The translations under genes were made by a program, and so were the position numbers. From Hoeflea sp. YIM 152468 (GTDB lineage: Bacteria > Pseudomonadota > Alphaproteobacteria > Rhizobiales > Rhizobiaceae), in NCBI RefSeq assembly GCF_029210485.1, contig NZ_JARGET010000021.1, positions 62,001 through 126,000 of the forward strand: a stretch of DNA of 64,000 nt. Reading direction: 5' to 3'. The notes beneath the pieces are model-generated. The model was given only the letters and a program-made list of their open reading frames with translations. It ran no database searches and had not been told where the DNA came from. Of the stretch, positions 25,119-34,218 are shown one piece after another. The stretch's first letter is position 1. Every line of letters begins with the position of its first letter.

Positions 25119-26069
25119 ATGCTGTTCAGGCAAATTTTTACCGCCGCATTGGCCTCGGCTGCGATGTCGGTATTTCCAGCAATTGCAGCAGATTATCCGG
25201 TTGATACAGTCACGCTTGTCACCCACTCGAGCCCCGGTGGGGGAAGCGATGTGTTCTTGCGTGAAATGTCAAAATATCTCGCGCCCGAGCTGGGTGTGAA
25301 CGTGGTTGTCGAGAATGTTCGTGGCGGCTCCGGTGCCAAGGCGATGGCGGATCTCGCCCAGGCGCCTGCTGATGGGGCGCGGTTTTATGCGACCACGCCA
25401 ACTTTCATCTACACGTCACTGCTATCCGAGCCGGAGTACAAGTACACCGATCTCGAGCCACTGGTGAACTTCTTCATTGACCCTGAGGTGATCTACACAG
25501 CTGCAGGCAGTAAGTTTCAGACCCTCGAAGATGTCATCAAGGCCTCCGCCGAGAGCCGTGGTCGTTGGGGGGCGGCAAACCCGGCTTCTCTTGAGCGTCA
25601 GGCGCTAGAGCAGCTCAAGGCATCAACCGGAGTGCAGGCTGGTATCGTCACCCACGAAGGTGGCGGCGATCTGATGATCAATGTGCTCAACGGCACGCTG
25701 CAGATTGGCGTCGGCGAGGTTCAGGAAATCCAGTCACAACTCGAGGCGGGCGAAATCCGGCTCCTGGCGACGTTCTCCGACGCGCGTCTCGACAACTTTC
25801 CTGATCTTCCGACTGTCGAAGAACTCGGATATGGCGTGGTCGTTCGGAAATTCCGCGGAATTGCCGGTCCCAAGGGGCTGCCGGCTGACGTCATTGCTGC
25901 ATGGGAGAATGCGGCTCAAGCTGTTCTGGCGTCTCCGGAATACAAGAAGACTTATGAGGCTAACAATCTCCGGGCAAACTTTATGCCGCATGCGGAATAC
26001 GGGCAGTTTATCGAGACATTTGCCAATGACACCGAATCCTTCCTGCGCGAATCCGGTGTGATCAAGTAG
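25119..26069 (+). CDS. Tripartite tricarboxylate transporter solute-binding protein, TctC/Bug family (copy 3)
   Basis: A 316-residue Bug/TctC binding protein. Unlike copies 1 and 2 it has a plain Sec signal (hydrophobic stretch, cleavage after AIAA) with no twin arginine. Family marks are LVTHSSPGGGSDVFLREM, AQAPADGARFYATTP and the second-lobe loop THEGGGDLMINVLNG. ATG 25119 follows GGGAGGA by nine bases; TTG 25116 is the adjacent alternative. It heads the longest operon of the island and is followed by a GC-rich hairpin. Confidence 0.92.
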   Translation: MLFRQIFTAALASAAMSVFPAIAADYPVDTVTLVTHSSPGGGSDVFLREMSKYLAPELGVNVVVENVRGGSGAKAMADLAQAPADGARFYATTPTFIYTSLLSEPEYKYTDLEPLVNFFIDPEVIYTAAGSKFQTLEDVIKASAESRGRWGAANPASLERQALEQLKASTGVQAGIVTHEGGGDLMINVLNGTLQIGVGEVQEIQSQLEAGEIRLLATFSDARLDNFPDLPTVEELGYGVVVRKFRGIAGPKGLPADVIAAWENAAQAVLASPEYKKTYEANNLRANFMPHAEYGQFIETFANDTESFLRESGVIK

Positions 26070-26092
26070 ACACGCCAGCTTCATCGAGCCAG

Positions 26093-26117
26093 GGGTCGCG
26101 TTCAGCGCACGCGACCC
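26093..26117 (+). promoter_or_regulatory. Hairpin between tctC3 and tctB3
   Basis: A perfect 9-bp stem GGGTCGCGT (26093-26101)/ACGCGACCC (26109-26117) with a seven-base loop and no T-run. It lies 23 bp after the tctC3 stop, at the same location as the hairpins after tctC1 and tctC2. Confidence 0.7.
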
Positions 26118-26233
26118 GGTATTCCCGCCGTCCAGTGTCGGCATCTTTGATCCACGCTTCGCCTCCAATTTCATTGCGGTTTCCTGAAGTGCGGCAATCA
26201 AGCGCGGTGCCAGTCAGTTACGAAGGAACTCCT

Positions 26234-26713
26234 ATGCTCAGTCGCGATTTTGTTAGCGGATTGGCGGCCATTTCGATTGGTGCGATCTATCTGGTCTTCG
26301 CCTATGGGTTACGCACAAGCGCGCTTGACGACTCCGTTGGACCGGGCGGAATGCCCAGGGCCTATGGCTGGATGATGCTGATTCTTGGCCTGATGATAGC
26401 TGCGGGTTCGATCATCAAGCATATCAGATCAGGGGCGGCTCCGGACCTCGGGATTGAATGGAAGGGGCAGGGGCGCCGCGTCGTCTGGGCCGCCGGCTTG
26501 TTGGCAATCGGCGCCTTATACATTTTCGGTATCAGCACTCTTGGCTATCCCGTGGCAATCGCTTTGCTTCTGGCCGCGGTCTCGCTCTACCAAGGTGCCC
26601 GGCCTGGCGTTCAAATCATTGCCATAGGGATAGGCGGCGCTGCCTTCCTGTGGGCCGTATTCGTTCTTGTTCTCGGCGTATCCATGCCCAAGGGCTTGTT
26701 CATCCTCCTGTAA
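26234..26713 (+). CDS. Tripartite tricarboxylate transporter small membrane protein, TctB family (copy 3)
   Basis: A 159-residue TctB-type protein with hydrophobic segments around GLAAISIGAIYLVFAYG, MMLILGLMIAAGSII, AAGLLAIGALYIFGIS and AAFLWAVFVLVLGV. ATG 26234 has AGGA seven bases upstream; the longer in-frame version starts in the intergenic hairpin region. It pairs with tctA3, 41 bp downstream. Confidence 0.86.
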   Translation: MLSRDFVSGLAAISIGAIYLVFAYGLRTSALDDSVGPGGMPRAYGWMMLILGLMIAAGSIIKHIRSGAAPDLGIEWKGQGRRVVWAAGLLAIGALYIFGISTLGYPVAIALLLAAVSLYQGARPGVQIIAIGIGGAAFLWAVFVLVLGVSMPKGLFILL

Positions 26714-26754
26714 AATCCGGCAGGCCGGAATGCCTGATTGAATGGATAAAAACA

Positions 26755-28266
26755 ATGGAAACCCTATATCTCGTCGCCGTGCATCTTGGTAATCCCTATG
26801 TCTTTCTGGCCGCCGCAGCAGGGGTGACTTGGGGAATACTCGGTGGTGCGATGCCGGGAATATCACCGTCCATTACAATGGCGCTGCTTCTACCCTTCAC
26901 CTACACCATGGACCCGACTGGCGCGATCGTTCTTCTTGCCTCTACCTATGTAGGCGCGGAATATGGCGGCTCGATTCCAGCCATTCTCATCCGTACGCCG
27001 GGCACCAACGCGGCGGCAGCCACTGTCATTGATGGGTATGAGATGAACAAGCAGGGCAGGGCGGGGCTGGCGCTGGGGATCTCGTTGTATTCAGGCGTTC
27101 TGGGAAGTCTCTTTGGCCTGACAATGCTGATTTTGCTGTCCAAACCTCTTGCTTCGGTGGCGCTCGCTTTTACACCGCCTGCCTACTTCGCGCTGGGCGT
27201 GCTCGGCTTGAGCGTGATTGCGACCTTATCCGGCGATTCACTGCTCAAGGGCTTTGTCGCAGCGCTTCTCGGATTGATGATCGCCACCATCGGCACCGAT
27301 CCAGTCACCGGCGCGAACCGCTTCACGTTTGGCAGCTCGGACCTTCTCTCCGGCATCGCGCCGGTGCTGATCATGGTTGGCATGTTCGCCATGAGCGAAC
27401 TTCTGGTTCAGGCGTCAGATCGCAGCGAAGGCACCAAGGTCTTGTCGCGTCCCCGAATCGAGTTTCCGGGCCTCAAGCTGGCAAGAAGGTTGATGTTTCC
27501 TCAGTCGATCGGGGCGACCATCGGCACATTTGAAGGGGTCATGCCCGGCGCAGGCGGCACGATTGCGTCCTTCATGTCCTACAATGAGGCGCGGCGCTGG
27601 TCGCGGCACAAGGAAGAATTCGGCAAAGGTTCACCGGAGGGTATCGCTGCTCCGGAAACCGCCAACAATGCTGTGGCGGAAACTGCGCTTGTTCCGCTTC
27701 TCTCTTTTGGTATCCCGGGCTCCAACTCAACGGCGATCCTGCTTGGTGGCTTTCTCATCCACGGGCTGGTGCCGGGTCCGATGCTGTTCACACGCTCAGC
27801 TGATGTGGTCCATGGCCTTTATGCAGGACTCTTTATCGCCGCCATTGGTCTGCTTGTGATTGGCATATTGATGCTGCCGATGTGCATCTGGCTGGTCAAC
27901 CGACCGCGTCCATATCTCAGCGCCTTCATTTTTGCGCTTATCCTGTCGGGCATTTTCTCAATTCATGCATCGCTCTTTGATTTGGCCATCATGTTGGCCG
28001 CCGGAACGGTCGGTTTCTTCATGCGCATGCTGCGCATTCCGTTTCTGCCCGCCGTTCTCGGGCTGGTTCTGGGATATCTGGTCGAAAGCAGCTTTCGCCG
28101 TTCGCTGGTCCTGTCGGGCGATGATCTGTCGATCTTCTTCACCGACAAGGTGTCTTTGGCGCTGCTTGTTGTCGCTTTTCTGTTTGTTGCCGGATCGGTT
28201 GGCAAGCGGGCACTTGATTTTGTCCGCCACCGTCCGTCAGCACATTATTCGGAGGGTTCAGAATGA
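26755..28266 (+). CDS. Tripartite tricarboxylate transporter large membrane protein, TctA family (copy 3)
   Basis: A 503-residue TctA permease with GVTWGILGGAMPGISPSITM, IPAILIRTPGTNAAAATV and EGVMPGAGGTIASFMSYNEA. The start METLYLVAVHLG at 26755 fits the family length; the frame extends much further upstream inside tctB3 but without TctA-like sequence. The ribosome-binding site is weak, suggesting coupling to tctB3 translation. The stop overlaps the MmgE3 start (ATGA). Confidence 0.93.
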   Translation: METLYLVAVHLGNPYVFLAAAAGVTWGILGGAMPGISPSITMALLLPFTYTMDPTGAIVLLASTYVGAEYGGSIPAILIRTPGTNAAAATVIDGYEMNKQGRAGLALGISLYSGVLGSLFGLTMLILLSKPLASVALAFTPPAYFALGVLGLSVIATLSGDSLLKGFVAALLGLMIATIGTDPVTGANRFTFGSSDLLSGIAPVLIMVGMFAMSELLVQASDRSEGTKVLSRPRIEFPGLKLARRLMFPQSIGATIGTFEGVMPGAGGTIASFMSYNEARRWSRHKEEFGKGSPEGIAAPETANNAVAETALVPLLSFGIPGSNSTAILLGGFLIHGLVPGPMLFTRSADVVHGLYAGLFIAAIGLLVIGILMLPMCIWLVNRPRPYLSAFIFALILSGIFSIHASLFDLAIMLAAGTVGFFMRMLRIPFLPAVLGLVLGYLVESSFRRSLVLSGDDLSIFFTDKVSLALLVVAFLFVAGSVGKRALDFVRHRPSAHYSEGSE

Positions 28267-29651
28267 CTACCAACCTCTCACTAAAGGCGGGCTCCGCAAG
28301 CGTGTCCGAACGGATTGCTGAGTGGATTGCGAAGATCACCGTCGATGACGTCCCCTCAGCAACAAACTCCAAAGCCCGAAATATACTCGTAGATATTGTC
28401 GGTCTGTCTGTTGCAGCGCGCGATACCGATTATGTGACAGCGGTCAAAGCGGCGTCCGAACCGGGCGATCACATCATTATCGGGCATAAAGAACGTGTTT
28501 CAGCATCAAGTGCCGCGCTCATCAACGGGACTGCAGCCCATGGCGAGGATTTTGACGACACGTTTGAAGGCGGACCGGTGCATTCCGGCGTTGTTGTGGT
28601 TCCCGCTCTCCTCGCCGCGGGACAAATGTATAACCTGAGCAATGCCCGCGTGATGATGGGAATTGCCGTCGGCACGGAAGTCTTGTGCCGCCTGGCGTTG
28701 ACATTGCCAAAGGCTGTGCACAAGGCTGGTTTTCATCCGACGGCAGTGCTTGGAGCATTCGCAGCAACTGCCGGGATCTGTGCCGCATGCGAGGCCGACG
28801 AGAAGACGACAGCCAATGCGCTTGGGATTGTCGGTAGCATGGCGTCTGGCATCATCGAATACTTGGGTGATGGCAGCTGGACCAAGCGGATGCACCCGGG
28901 CTGGGCCGCACAGTCCGGTCTTCGAGCCTACGGCATGGCAAAGGCTGGATTTGCTGGTCCGCGTTTTGTTTTTGAAGGCACCCATGGCGCTTTCACCGCA
29001 TTTGCCCATTCGATCACCCCCATGACCGAAAACCTTTTCTCCAAACTTGGTGAAGTCTGGGTGATGGATATGATCACGTTCAAACCCTATCCGTGCGGCA
29101 CGATGGTCCAGCCTTACATTGACTGCGCCATCACACTGAAAGGGCGTTCGGTGCGAACTGATCACATCAAGCGTATCGTGTGTAAGTCGGCCGAAGGTAT
29201 TGTCCACAGGCTGTGGGAGCCGCTCGATCTTAAGCAGAAGCCCCCCACGGCCTATGCAGCGAAGTTCTCCGTGCCCTACGGGGTCGCGCTCGGATTGATC
29301 CGCGGCCATGCCGCGCTGGCGGATTTCACCGATGAAGCCATCAAAGACCCGGATCTGTTGGCGATTGCCGGGAAGGTCGGCTTCGAAATCGACCCGGACA
29401 ATCCCTATCCGGCCGCCTTTACTGGCCATGTTCGTATCGAATACGAAGATGGATCCATTGAGGAGGCGGAACGCGGCCACATGCGCGGCGGACCTACCGA
29501 GCCTCTCAGCCGACAAGATATCGACGACAAGTTTCGCGCCAATATGCGGTTCGGCGGGCATGCCGCTCCGGACACCGTGCTTGCTTTGTGCGACCGGATC
29601 GCTGCCGGTGAAGGCAATGACGCATTGATCAAGGAGTTGGGACGGACATGA
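28263..29651 (+). CDS. MmgE/PrpD family protein (copy 3)
   Basis: A 462-residue MmgE/PrpD protein. Landmarks are HGEDFDDTFEGGPVH, GFHPTAVLG, WTKRMHPGWAAQSG and KPYPCGTMVQP. The DDTFEGGPVHSG loop and Gln in place of His after the KPYPCG motif distinguish it from copies 2 and 4. It is fused tightly into the operon: ATGA overlap with tctA3 upstream and with the SDR downstream. An epimerase or dehydratase role on a carboxylate imported by TTT system 3 is the most economical guess. Confidence 0.92.
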   Translation: MTTNLSLKAGSASVSERIAEWIAKITVDDVPSATNSKARNILVDIVGLSVAARDTDYVTAVKAASEPGDHIIIGHKERVSASSAALINGTAAHGEDFDDTFEGGPVHSGVVVVPALLAAGQMYNLSNARVMMGIAVGTEVLCRLALTLPKAVHKAGFHPTAVLGAFAATAGICAACEADEKTTANALGIVGSMASGIIEYLGDGSWTKRMHPGWAAQSGLRAYGMAKAGFAGPRFVFEGTHGAFTAFAHSITPMTENLFSKLGEVWVMDMITFKPYPCGTMVQPYIDCAITLKGRSVRTDHIKRIVCKSAEGIVHRLWEPLDLKQKPPTAYAAKFSVPYGVALGLIRGHAALADFTDEAIKDPDLLAIAGKVGFEIDPDNPYPAAFTGHVRIEYEDGSIEEAERGHMRGGPTEPLSRQDIDDKFRANMRFGGHAAPDTVLALCDRIAAGEGNDALIKELGRT

Positions 29652-30412
29652 CATCGCAACCTAAACAGGACCTTGCAGGCCGTGTTGCCCTGGTCACCGG
29701 CGCCTCTCGCAACATCGGGCGCGCCATTTCTGTCGCGTTGGCCAGTCGCGGTGCACGCATTGCCGTCCATGTCGGACAGGACCGTGCCGCTGGCGAGGAG
29801 ACGGCGGCGGCCGTCCGGAAAGCAGGCCGCGAGGCCACCGTGCTGAGCGGCGATCTGTCAAACCCCGATATTGCAAGGTCGGTGGTGGCCGATGCAGCCG
29901 CAGCGTTCGGCCGTTTGGACATAGTCATCAACAATGCCGCCGTCCGCCCCGAGGTTCCTTTCGAGGATCTCACCTACGAGAACTGGCGCAATGTCATGGG
30001 CATTGCGCTGGATGCGGTGTTTCTGGTGTCCCAGGCAGCGCTACCTCATCTCAAGGCCAGTGATATGGCGTCCGTCGTCAATATTGGCGGTTTGACCGGG
30101 CATACCGGGGCCACCGAGCGTGCACATGTGATTACCGCCAAGGCAGGTCTGGTCGGGCTCACCAAAGCCATGGCGCACGAGCTTTCGCCGCATGGAATCA
30201 CCATCAACTGCGTGTCACCAGGACTCATCCAGACCGCCCGGCTTGGCGTCGCCGCCCATGCTCCCAAGCACCACGATACCCGCACCAATCTGGTTGGGCA
30301 CCGCGGGTCTGCGGAAGATGTGGCGGAAGCCGTCGCTTTCCTGTGCAGCCCGGTGAGCCGGTATATCACCGGTGAGACCATGCATGTGAATGGTGGTGCG
30401 TACCTCGCATGA
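29648..30412 (+). CDS. Short-chain dehydrogenase/reductase lacking the canonical Tyr (copy 2)
   Basis: A 254-residue SDR-fold protein with TGASRNIGRA cofactor loop, NNAA motif and YITGETMHVNGG C-terminus. Lys165 (TAKAGLVGL) is present, but the residue four before it is Val161, preceded by His160. The catalytic Ser position is also altered (NIGGLTG). Both SDRs of the island therefore deviate at the same place. This 'RAHVITAKAG' pattern seems to define a subfamily rather than a sequencing error, because flanking sequence is well preserved. ATGA overlaps link it to MmgE3 and AbrB2. Confidence 0.88.
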   Translation: MTSQPKQDLAGRVALVTGASRNIGRAISVALASRGARIAVHVGQDRAAGEETAAAVRKAGREATVLSGDLSNPDIARSVVADAAAAFGRLDIVINNAAVRPEVPFEDLTYENWRNVMGIALDAVFLVSQAALPHLKASDMASVVNIGGLTGHTGATERAHVITAKAGLVGLTKAMAHELSPHGITINCVSPGLIQTARLGVAAHAPKHHDTRTNLVGHRGSAEDVAEAVAFLCSPVSRYITGETMHVNGGAYLA

Positions 30413-31467
30413 TCAGGAATCCGACCTTGTCGATTGCGCTCGGAGTGATGGTTTCTGCGTTGGGAGGCGCGGTGTTCACATGGCTCGGTGTTCCGCTTGG
30501 CTGGATCCTGGGCGCAATGGCGGGTGCCGCGATATACGGCAACACGGTAGGCCTTTCAGGGAAGACGCGGCATTTGAGACGCGCCGGACAGTTGCTGGTC
30601 GGCACCGCCACTGCGGGTGTTCTGACACCCGCTCTGCTCGCGACCATGAGCGACCTGCTTCCGGCCATGATTGGCGCCGCGATCGCTGCCAACGCCTTCG
30701 GGCTTTTGCTAGCCTGGCCGCTGGCGCGGATCGCTGGAACCGACCGGACAACAGCGCTGCTATCCGCGCTTCCGGCAGGCATGGCGGAGATGGCTTCCCT
30801 TGCCAAACAGGTCAATGCGCGGACTGAAGTGGTCACCGTTGTACACACACTTCGCGTCATTCTGGTGGTTATTTGCGTGCCGATTTTTCTGGGCATTTCC
30901 GGGTCTGGAACACCCGCGGCTGTCGACAACGGCGGCAGCATGTCCGCACTTTTCGCCTGTCTGGGTGTCGGGTTGGTGTTGGCATTGTTGTCTGACCGGA
31001 TCGGTTTGCTGAACCCGTATATCATCATGCCGATGCTGGTCGGTATCTTGTTTGTGCTCGGAGGGTTTCCGATTGCCCAGATGCCCGCACTTCTCCTGAT
31101 TACAGCTCAGGTGTTGATCGGTTTTTCGCTCGGCGCACGCCTGGACAGGAAGGATTTGTCGCGCATGCCCCGCGCGGCCCTAGCCGGCGTTCTTTGCGGC
31201 CTTGCGCTGATTGCATTCATGGCATTGACAGTTGCGCCTGTTCTCACCGCCATCACCGGAACCGATATGGCCGTACTGGTGCTTGGAACAGCGCCGGGTG
31301 GTTTGGGCGAGATGATTGCGTCCGCCAAGGCGCTTGGCGTTGCTTCGGCGCTGGTTGCGGGCTTTCAATTTGTCCGCTCGTTCCTGACCAACATGATCGT
31401 CCCGCCATTGCTGCTCCGGTTTACCGGACGGCCACCCAAAAAGAGGAATTCCAATGAAAATCGTTGA
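30409..31467 (+). CDS. AbrB-family (PF05145) membrane protein (copy 2)
   Basis: A 352-residue polytopic membrane protein, paralogue of 14864-15976. It shows the duplicated unit: GWILGAMAGAAIYG with RRAGQLLVGTATAGV in half one, YIIMPMLVGILFVLGG with AQVLIGFSLGARLDRK in half two. The loops ALPAGMAEMASLAK and TAPGGLGEMIASAK mark the repeats. The start overlaps the SDR stop, and its 3' end overlaps the tartrate-dehydratase-like gene by 14 bp. Confidence 0.88.
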   Translation: MIRNPTLSIALGVMVSALGGAVFTWLGVPLGWILGAMAGAAIYGNTVGLSGKTRHLRRAGQLLVGTATAGVLTPALLATMSDLLPAMIGAAIAANAFGLLLAWPLARIAGTDRTTALLSALPAGMAEMASLAKQVNARTEVVTVVHTLRVILVVICVPIFLGISGSGTPAAVDNGGSMSALFACLGVGLVLALLSDRIGLLNPYIIMPMLVGILFVLGGFPIAQMPALLLITAQVLIGFSLGARLDRKDLSRMPRAALAGVLCGLALIAFMALTVAPVLTAITGTDMAVLVLGTAPGGLGEMIASAKALGVASALVAGFQFVRSFLTNMIVPPLLLRFTGRPPKKRNSNENR

Positions 31468-32623
31468 AATCAGGGAGGCAGTAGCCTCGATCGCTTCGCC
31501 GATCCGCAACGCCTATATCGACTTTTCGAAGATGACAGTCAGTGTTGTGGCGGTGGTCACGGATGTCATCCGCGACGGCAAGCCTGTTATCGGCTATGGC
31601 TTCAATTCCAACGGTCGCTACGCCGCGAGCGGCCTGCTGAACGAACGATTTCTGCCACGTCTCCGCGAGGCCGGTGCCGACGCGCTGATCAATGATACCG
31701 GAACCAATCTGGATCCGCACAAGATCTGGTCGATCATGATGGCAAATGAAAAGCCTGGCGGTCATGGCGAGCGGTCGGTGGCCGTCGGGGTTGTCGACAT
31801 GGCTGTCTGGGACGCTGTGGCAAAGATAGCCGGTGTTCCCCTCTATCAGCATCTCGCGAGCGTCCATGGCAATGGCAAGCCCGATGACAGCGTCTTCGTT
31901 TATGCCGCTGGCGGCTATTACTATCCCGGCAAGGACGACAGCCAGCTCAAGGCGGAAATGCGGCGTTATCTCGACATGGGCTATTCGGTCGTCAAGATGA
32001 AAATTGGCGGCGTCCCCCTTGAAGAGGACATGCGCCGGATCGAGTCCGTGCTGGAAGTGGTTGGCGGTGGCCAGCATCTGGCTGTCGATGCCAATGGCCG
32101 GTTCGATCTCGAGACCGCGATCGCCTATGCCGAGGCAATGAACAAGTATGACCTGTTCTGGTACGAGGAGGCGGGTGATCCGCTTGATTACCAGTTGCAG
32201 GCAGAGCTCGCGAAAGCTTACCCCGGCGCCATGGCAACCGGCGAGAATCTGTTTTCGCATCAGGATGCCCGAAATCTTGTCCGCCACGGAGGCCTGCGCC
32301 CCGACCGGGACTGGCTGCAGTTTGACTGTGCTCTCAGTTACGGCCTCGTCGAATATATGCGGACACTTGACGCGATCGGGACGGAAGGCTTTTCAAGCCG
32401 CAACTGCATTCCGCATGGCGGACATCAGCTGTCGCTCAATATCGCTGCAGGCCTTAAACTTGGTGGCAATGAATCCTACCCGGAAGTTTTCGCGCCCTTC
32501 GGCGGATTTGCCGACGGCATCAAGGTCGAGAACGGGCAGGTTGGCCTTCCCGATGCACCAGGCATAGGGTTTGAGCAGAAATCTGAGCTTATCAAAACCA
32601 TGCGCTCGATTACTGAAACCTGA
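31454..32623 (+). CDS. tarD: D-tartrate dehydratase-like enolase-superfamily enzyme
   Basis: A 389-residue enolase-superfamily dehydratase very like the characterised D-tartrate dehydratase of Bradyrhizobium. Catalytic features line up: Lys181 and Lys183 (VKMKIGG), metal ligands Asp212 (VDANGR), Glu238/239 (WYEEA) and Glu264 (TGENLFSH), Asp291 (QFDCALSYG) and His321 (IPHGGHQ). The expected reaction is dehydration of D-tartrate or a similar 2,3-dihydroxy acid, giving oxaloacetate or its analogue. The ribosome-binding site GAGGA precedes ATG 31454. Its presence is the best clue that the island handles hydroxylated dicarboxylates. The exact substrate may differ. Confidence 0.88.
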   Translation: MKIVEIREAVASIASPIRNAYIDFSKMTVSVVAVVTDVIRDGKPVIGYGFNSNGRYAASGLLNERFLPRLREAGADALINDTGTNLDPHKIWSIMMANEKPGGHGERSVAVGVVDMAVWDAVAKIAGVPLYQHLASVHGNGKPDDSVFVYAAGGYYYPGKDDSQLKAEMRRYLDMGYSVVKMKIGGVPLEEDMRRIESVLEVVGGGQHLAVDANGRFDLETAIAYAEAMNKYDLFWYEEAGDPLDYQLQAELAKAYPGAMATGENLFSHQDARNLVRHGGLRPDRDWLQFDCALSYGLVEYMRTLDAIGTEGFSSRNCIPHGGHQLSLNIAAGLKLGGNESYPEVFAPFGGFADGIKVENGQVGLPDAPGIGFEQKSELIKTMRSITET

Positions 32624-32763
32624 GATCAACCAACCAGATAGATCCAAAAGCGGTGAAGGCGTCGCTGAAAAGCGCTGTCTTGATACCACCCTATGAAAGC
32701 GTTTCAGCAAAGAAGATTGGCGCGAGATCGGGCGCAGCCAACATCAACAAAAGGTAGACTGAC

Positions 32764-34218
32764 ATGAACAATGAGACAACTGCATCTGCAATTGATCCCT
32801 GGGCTTCGCTTAGCGGGCTCACAGCCGCGGCGAGCCGCTTTGTCGCCAATCATCGCTATGAGGACTTGAACGCGGAAACGCTGCGTCTTGCCCGGCGTTG
32901 CGTACTCGATGGCCTGGCAGTGGCGCTTGCGGGCTCCGAGCAGACGGGGATGAAGCCGATAGGGGATTACATCACAAGCCTCGGCGGGGTCGCGCAAGCC
33001 CGCTTGATCGGCAAGTCATCGACACGGGTGCCTGCCCATTTGGCAGCTCTATGGGGTGGCACAGCAGGTCATGCCATGGACTGGGATGACACACAGCTCG
33101 CGGAAGGCCCCGGGCGACCTTATGGATTGTTGATGCATCCGACGATGCCGCCGCTGGTGGCAGCCCTGACCCTGTCGGATCTGATCGCACAAGAGCAGGG
33201 TTTTCCGGTTGACGGAAAGAAGCTGCTGGCCAGTTTCACCGCGGGATTTGAAGTCGGTTGCAAGATTGCGGAGGCAATAAATCCTGATCACTACATGCGG
33301 GGCTTCCACACCTCGGGCACGATCGGCACGTTTGCGGCTGCTGCGGCGGCGGCACATATGCTCGGTCTTGATGAAGAGGCAACGGCCCGCGCATTGGGAC
33401 TGGCGGCATCCATGGCTTCCGGCATCCGTGCCGGATTTGGCACCATGACCAAGCCAATGCATGTGGGCCGTGCGGCCGAGAACGGAGTCACTGCAGCATT
33501 GCTGGCGCGGTTTGGCATGTCGGCAAATTCCGAAGCGCTCGATGGCCGCTGGGGCTATCTGGCGATTGCCGGTCCGGGCGGTGATCCTGCCTTGGTGCGC
33601 GACCGTTTCGGTGCGCCCCACACAATGGAAAGCCCTGGGGTCAGCATCAAGCCTTATCCGTCCGGGGTGCTGACGCATCCGAGTATGGACGCGATGCTGT
33701 TCCTGATGCGCGAAAATAACATTAAGGCTGCTGATATCAAGGCGGTGACGCTGAAAGCAGGCAGCAACGTATTGGGGCCGATTCGATTCCGCATCGCGCG
33801 CACCGAGCTTGAGGGTAAATTCTCATTCGGATTCCTGCTGTCGGCCATTATCCTTGAAGGGCGCGCGGGCAAGGCCGAGTTCTCGGATACATTCGTGTTG
33901 TCGGGAGCATGCCAGGATATGCAGAACCGGGTGACAACCGTTTTTGATCAATCAATCGAGGACATGGGATGGGACCGGATCCGCTCCAAGATCGAGGTTG
34001 TCACCCATGATGGCCGGTCATTCGAGCGCTGGGCCGACGAGGCGTATCGCGGCAGTCCGCATAACCCCTTGTCTGATGCCGAACTCGAGGCGAAGTTCAT
34101 CGACTGTGCAGAAGGCTTGCTCTCGACAGACCGCTCTCGACAGGTCTTTGACATGATCTGGAGCCTTGAAGAGGCACCCGATGCCGGACACATTTTCGAT
34201 CTTCTGGATTGGGGATAG
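32764..34218 (+). CDS. MmgE/PrpD family protein (copy 4)
   Basis: A 484-residue MmgE/PrpD protein, closest in motif pattern to copy 2: HAMDWDDTQLAEG, RPYGLLMHPTMPPL, GFHTSGTIG, MTKPMHVGRAAENG and KPYPSGVLTHPS. It is separated from the tartrate-dehydratase-like gene by 140 bp with no operator match, so it is probably still the last gene of the same transcript. Two different MmgE/PrpD types in each half of the island suggest paired steps. Confidence 0.92.
   Translation: MNNETTASAIDPWASLSGLTAAASRFVANHRYEDLNAETLRLARRCVLDGLAVALAGSEQTGMKPIGDYITSLGGVAQARLIGKSSTRVPAHLAALWGGTAGHAMDWDDTQLAEGPGRPYGLLMHPTMPPLVAALTLSDLIAQEQGFPVDGKKLLASFTAGFEVGCKIAEAINPDHYMRGFHTSGTIGTFAAAAAAAHMLGLDEEATARALGLAASMASGIRAGFGTMTKPMHVGRAAENGVTAALLARFGMSANSEALDGRWGYLAIAGPGGDPALVRDRFGAPHTMESPGVSIKPYPSGVLTHPSMDAMLFLMRENNIKAADIKAVTLKAGSNVLGPIRFRIARTELEGKFSFGFLLSAIILEGRAGKAEFSDTFVLSGACQDMQNRVTTVFDQSIEDMGWDRIRSKIEVVTHDGRSFERWADEAYRGSPHNPLSDAELEAKFIDCAEGLLSTDRSRQVFDMIWSLEEAPDAGHIFDLLDWG

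Noticed and set aside
14864-31467. Reading the two AbrB-family proteins as transcriptional regulators
   Set aside because: Both are clearly polytopic membrane proteins with a duplicated helix unit; the family name is historical and no DNA-binding domain is present.
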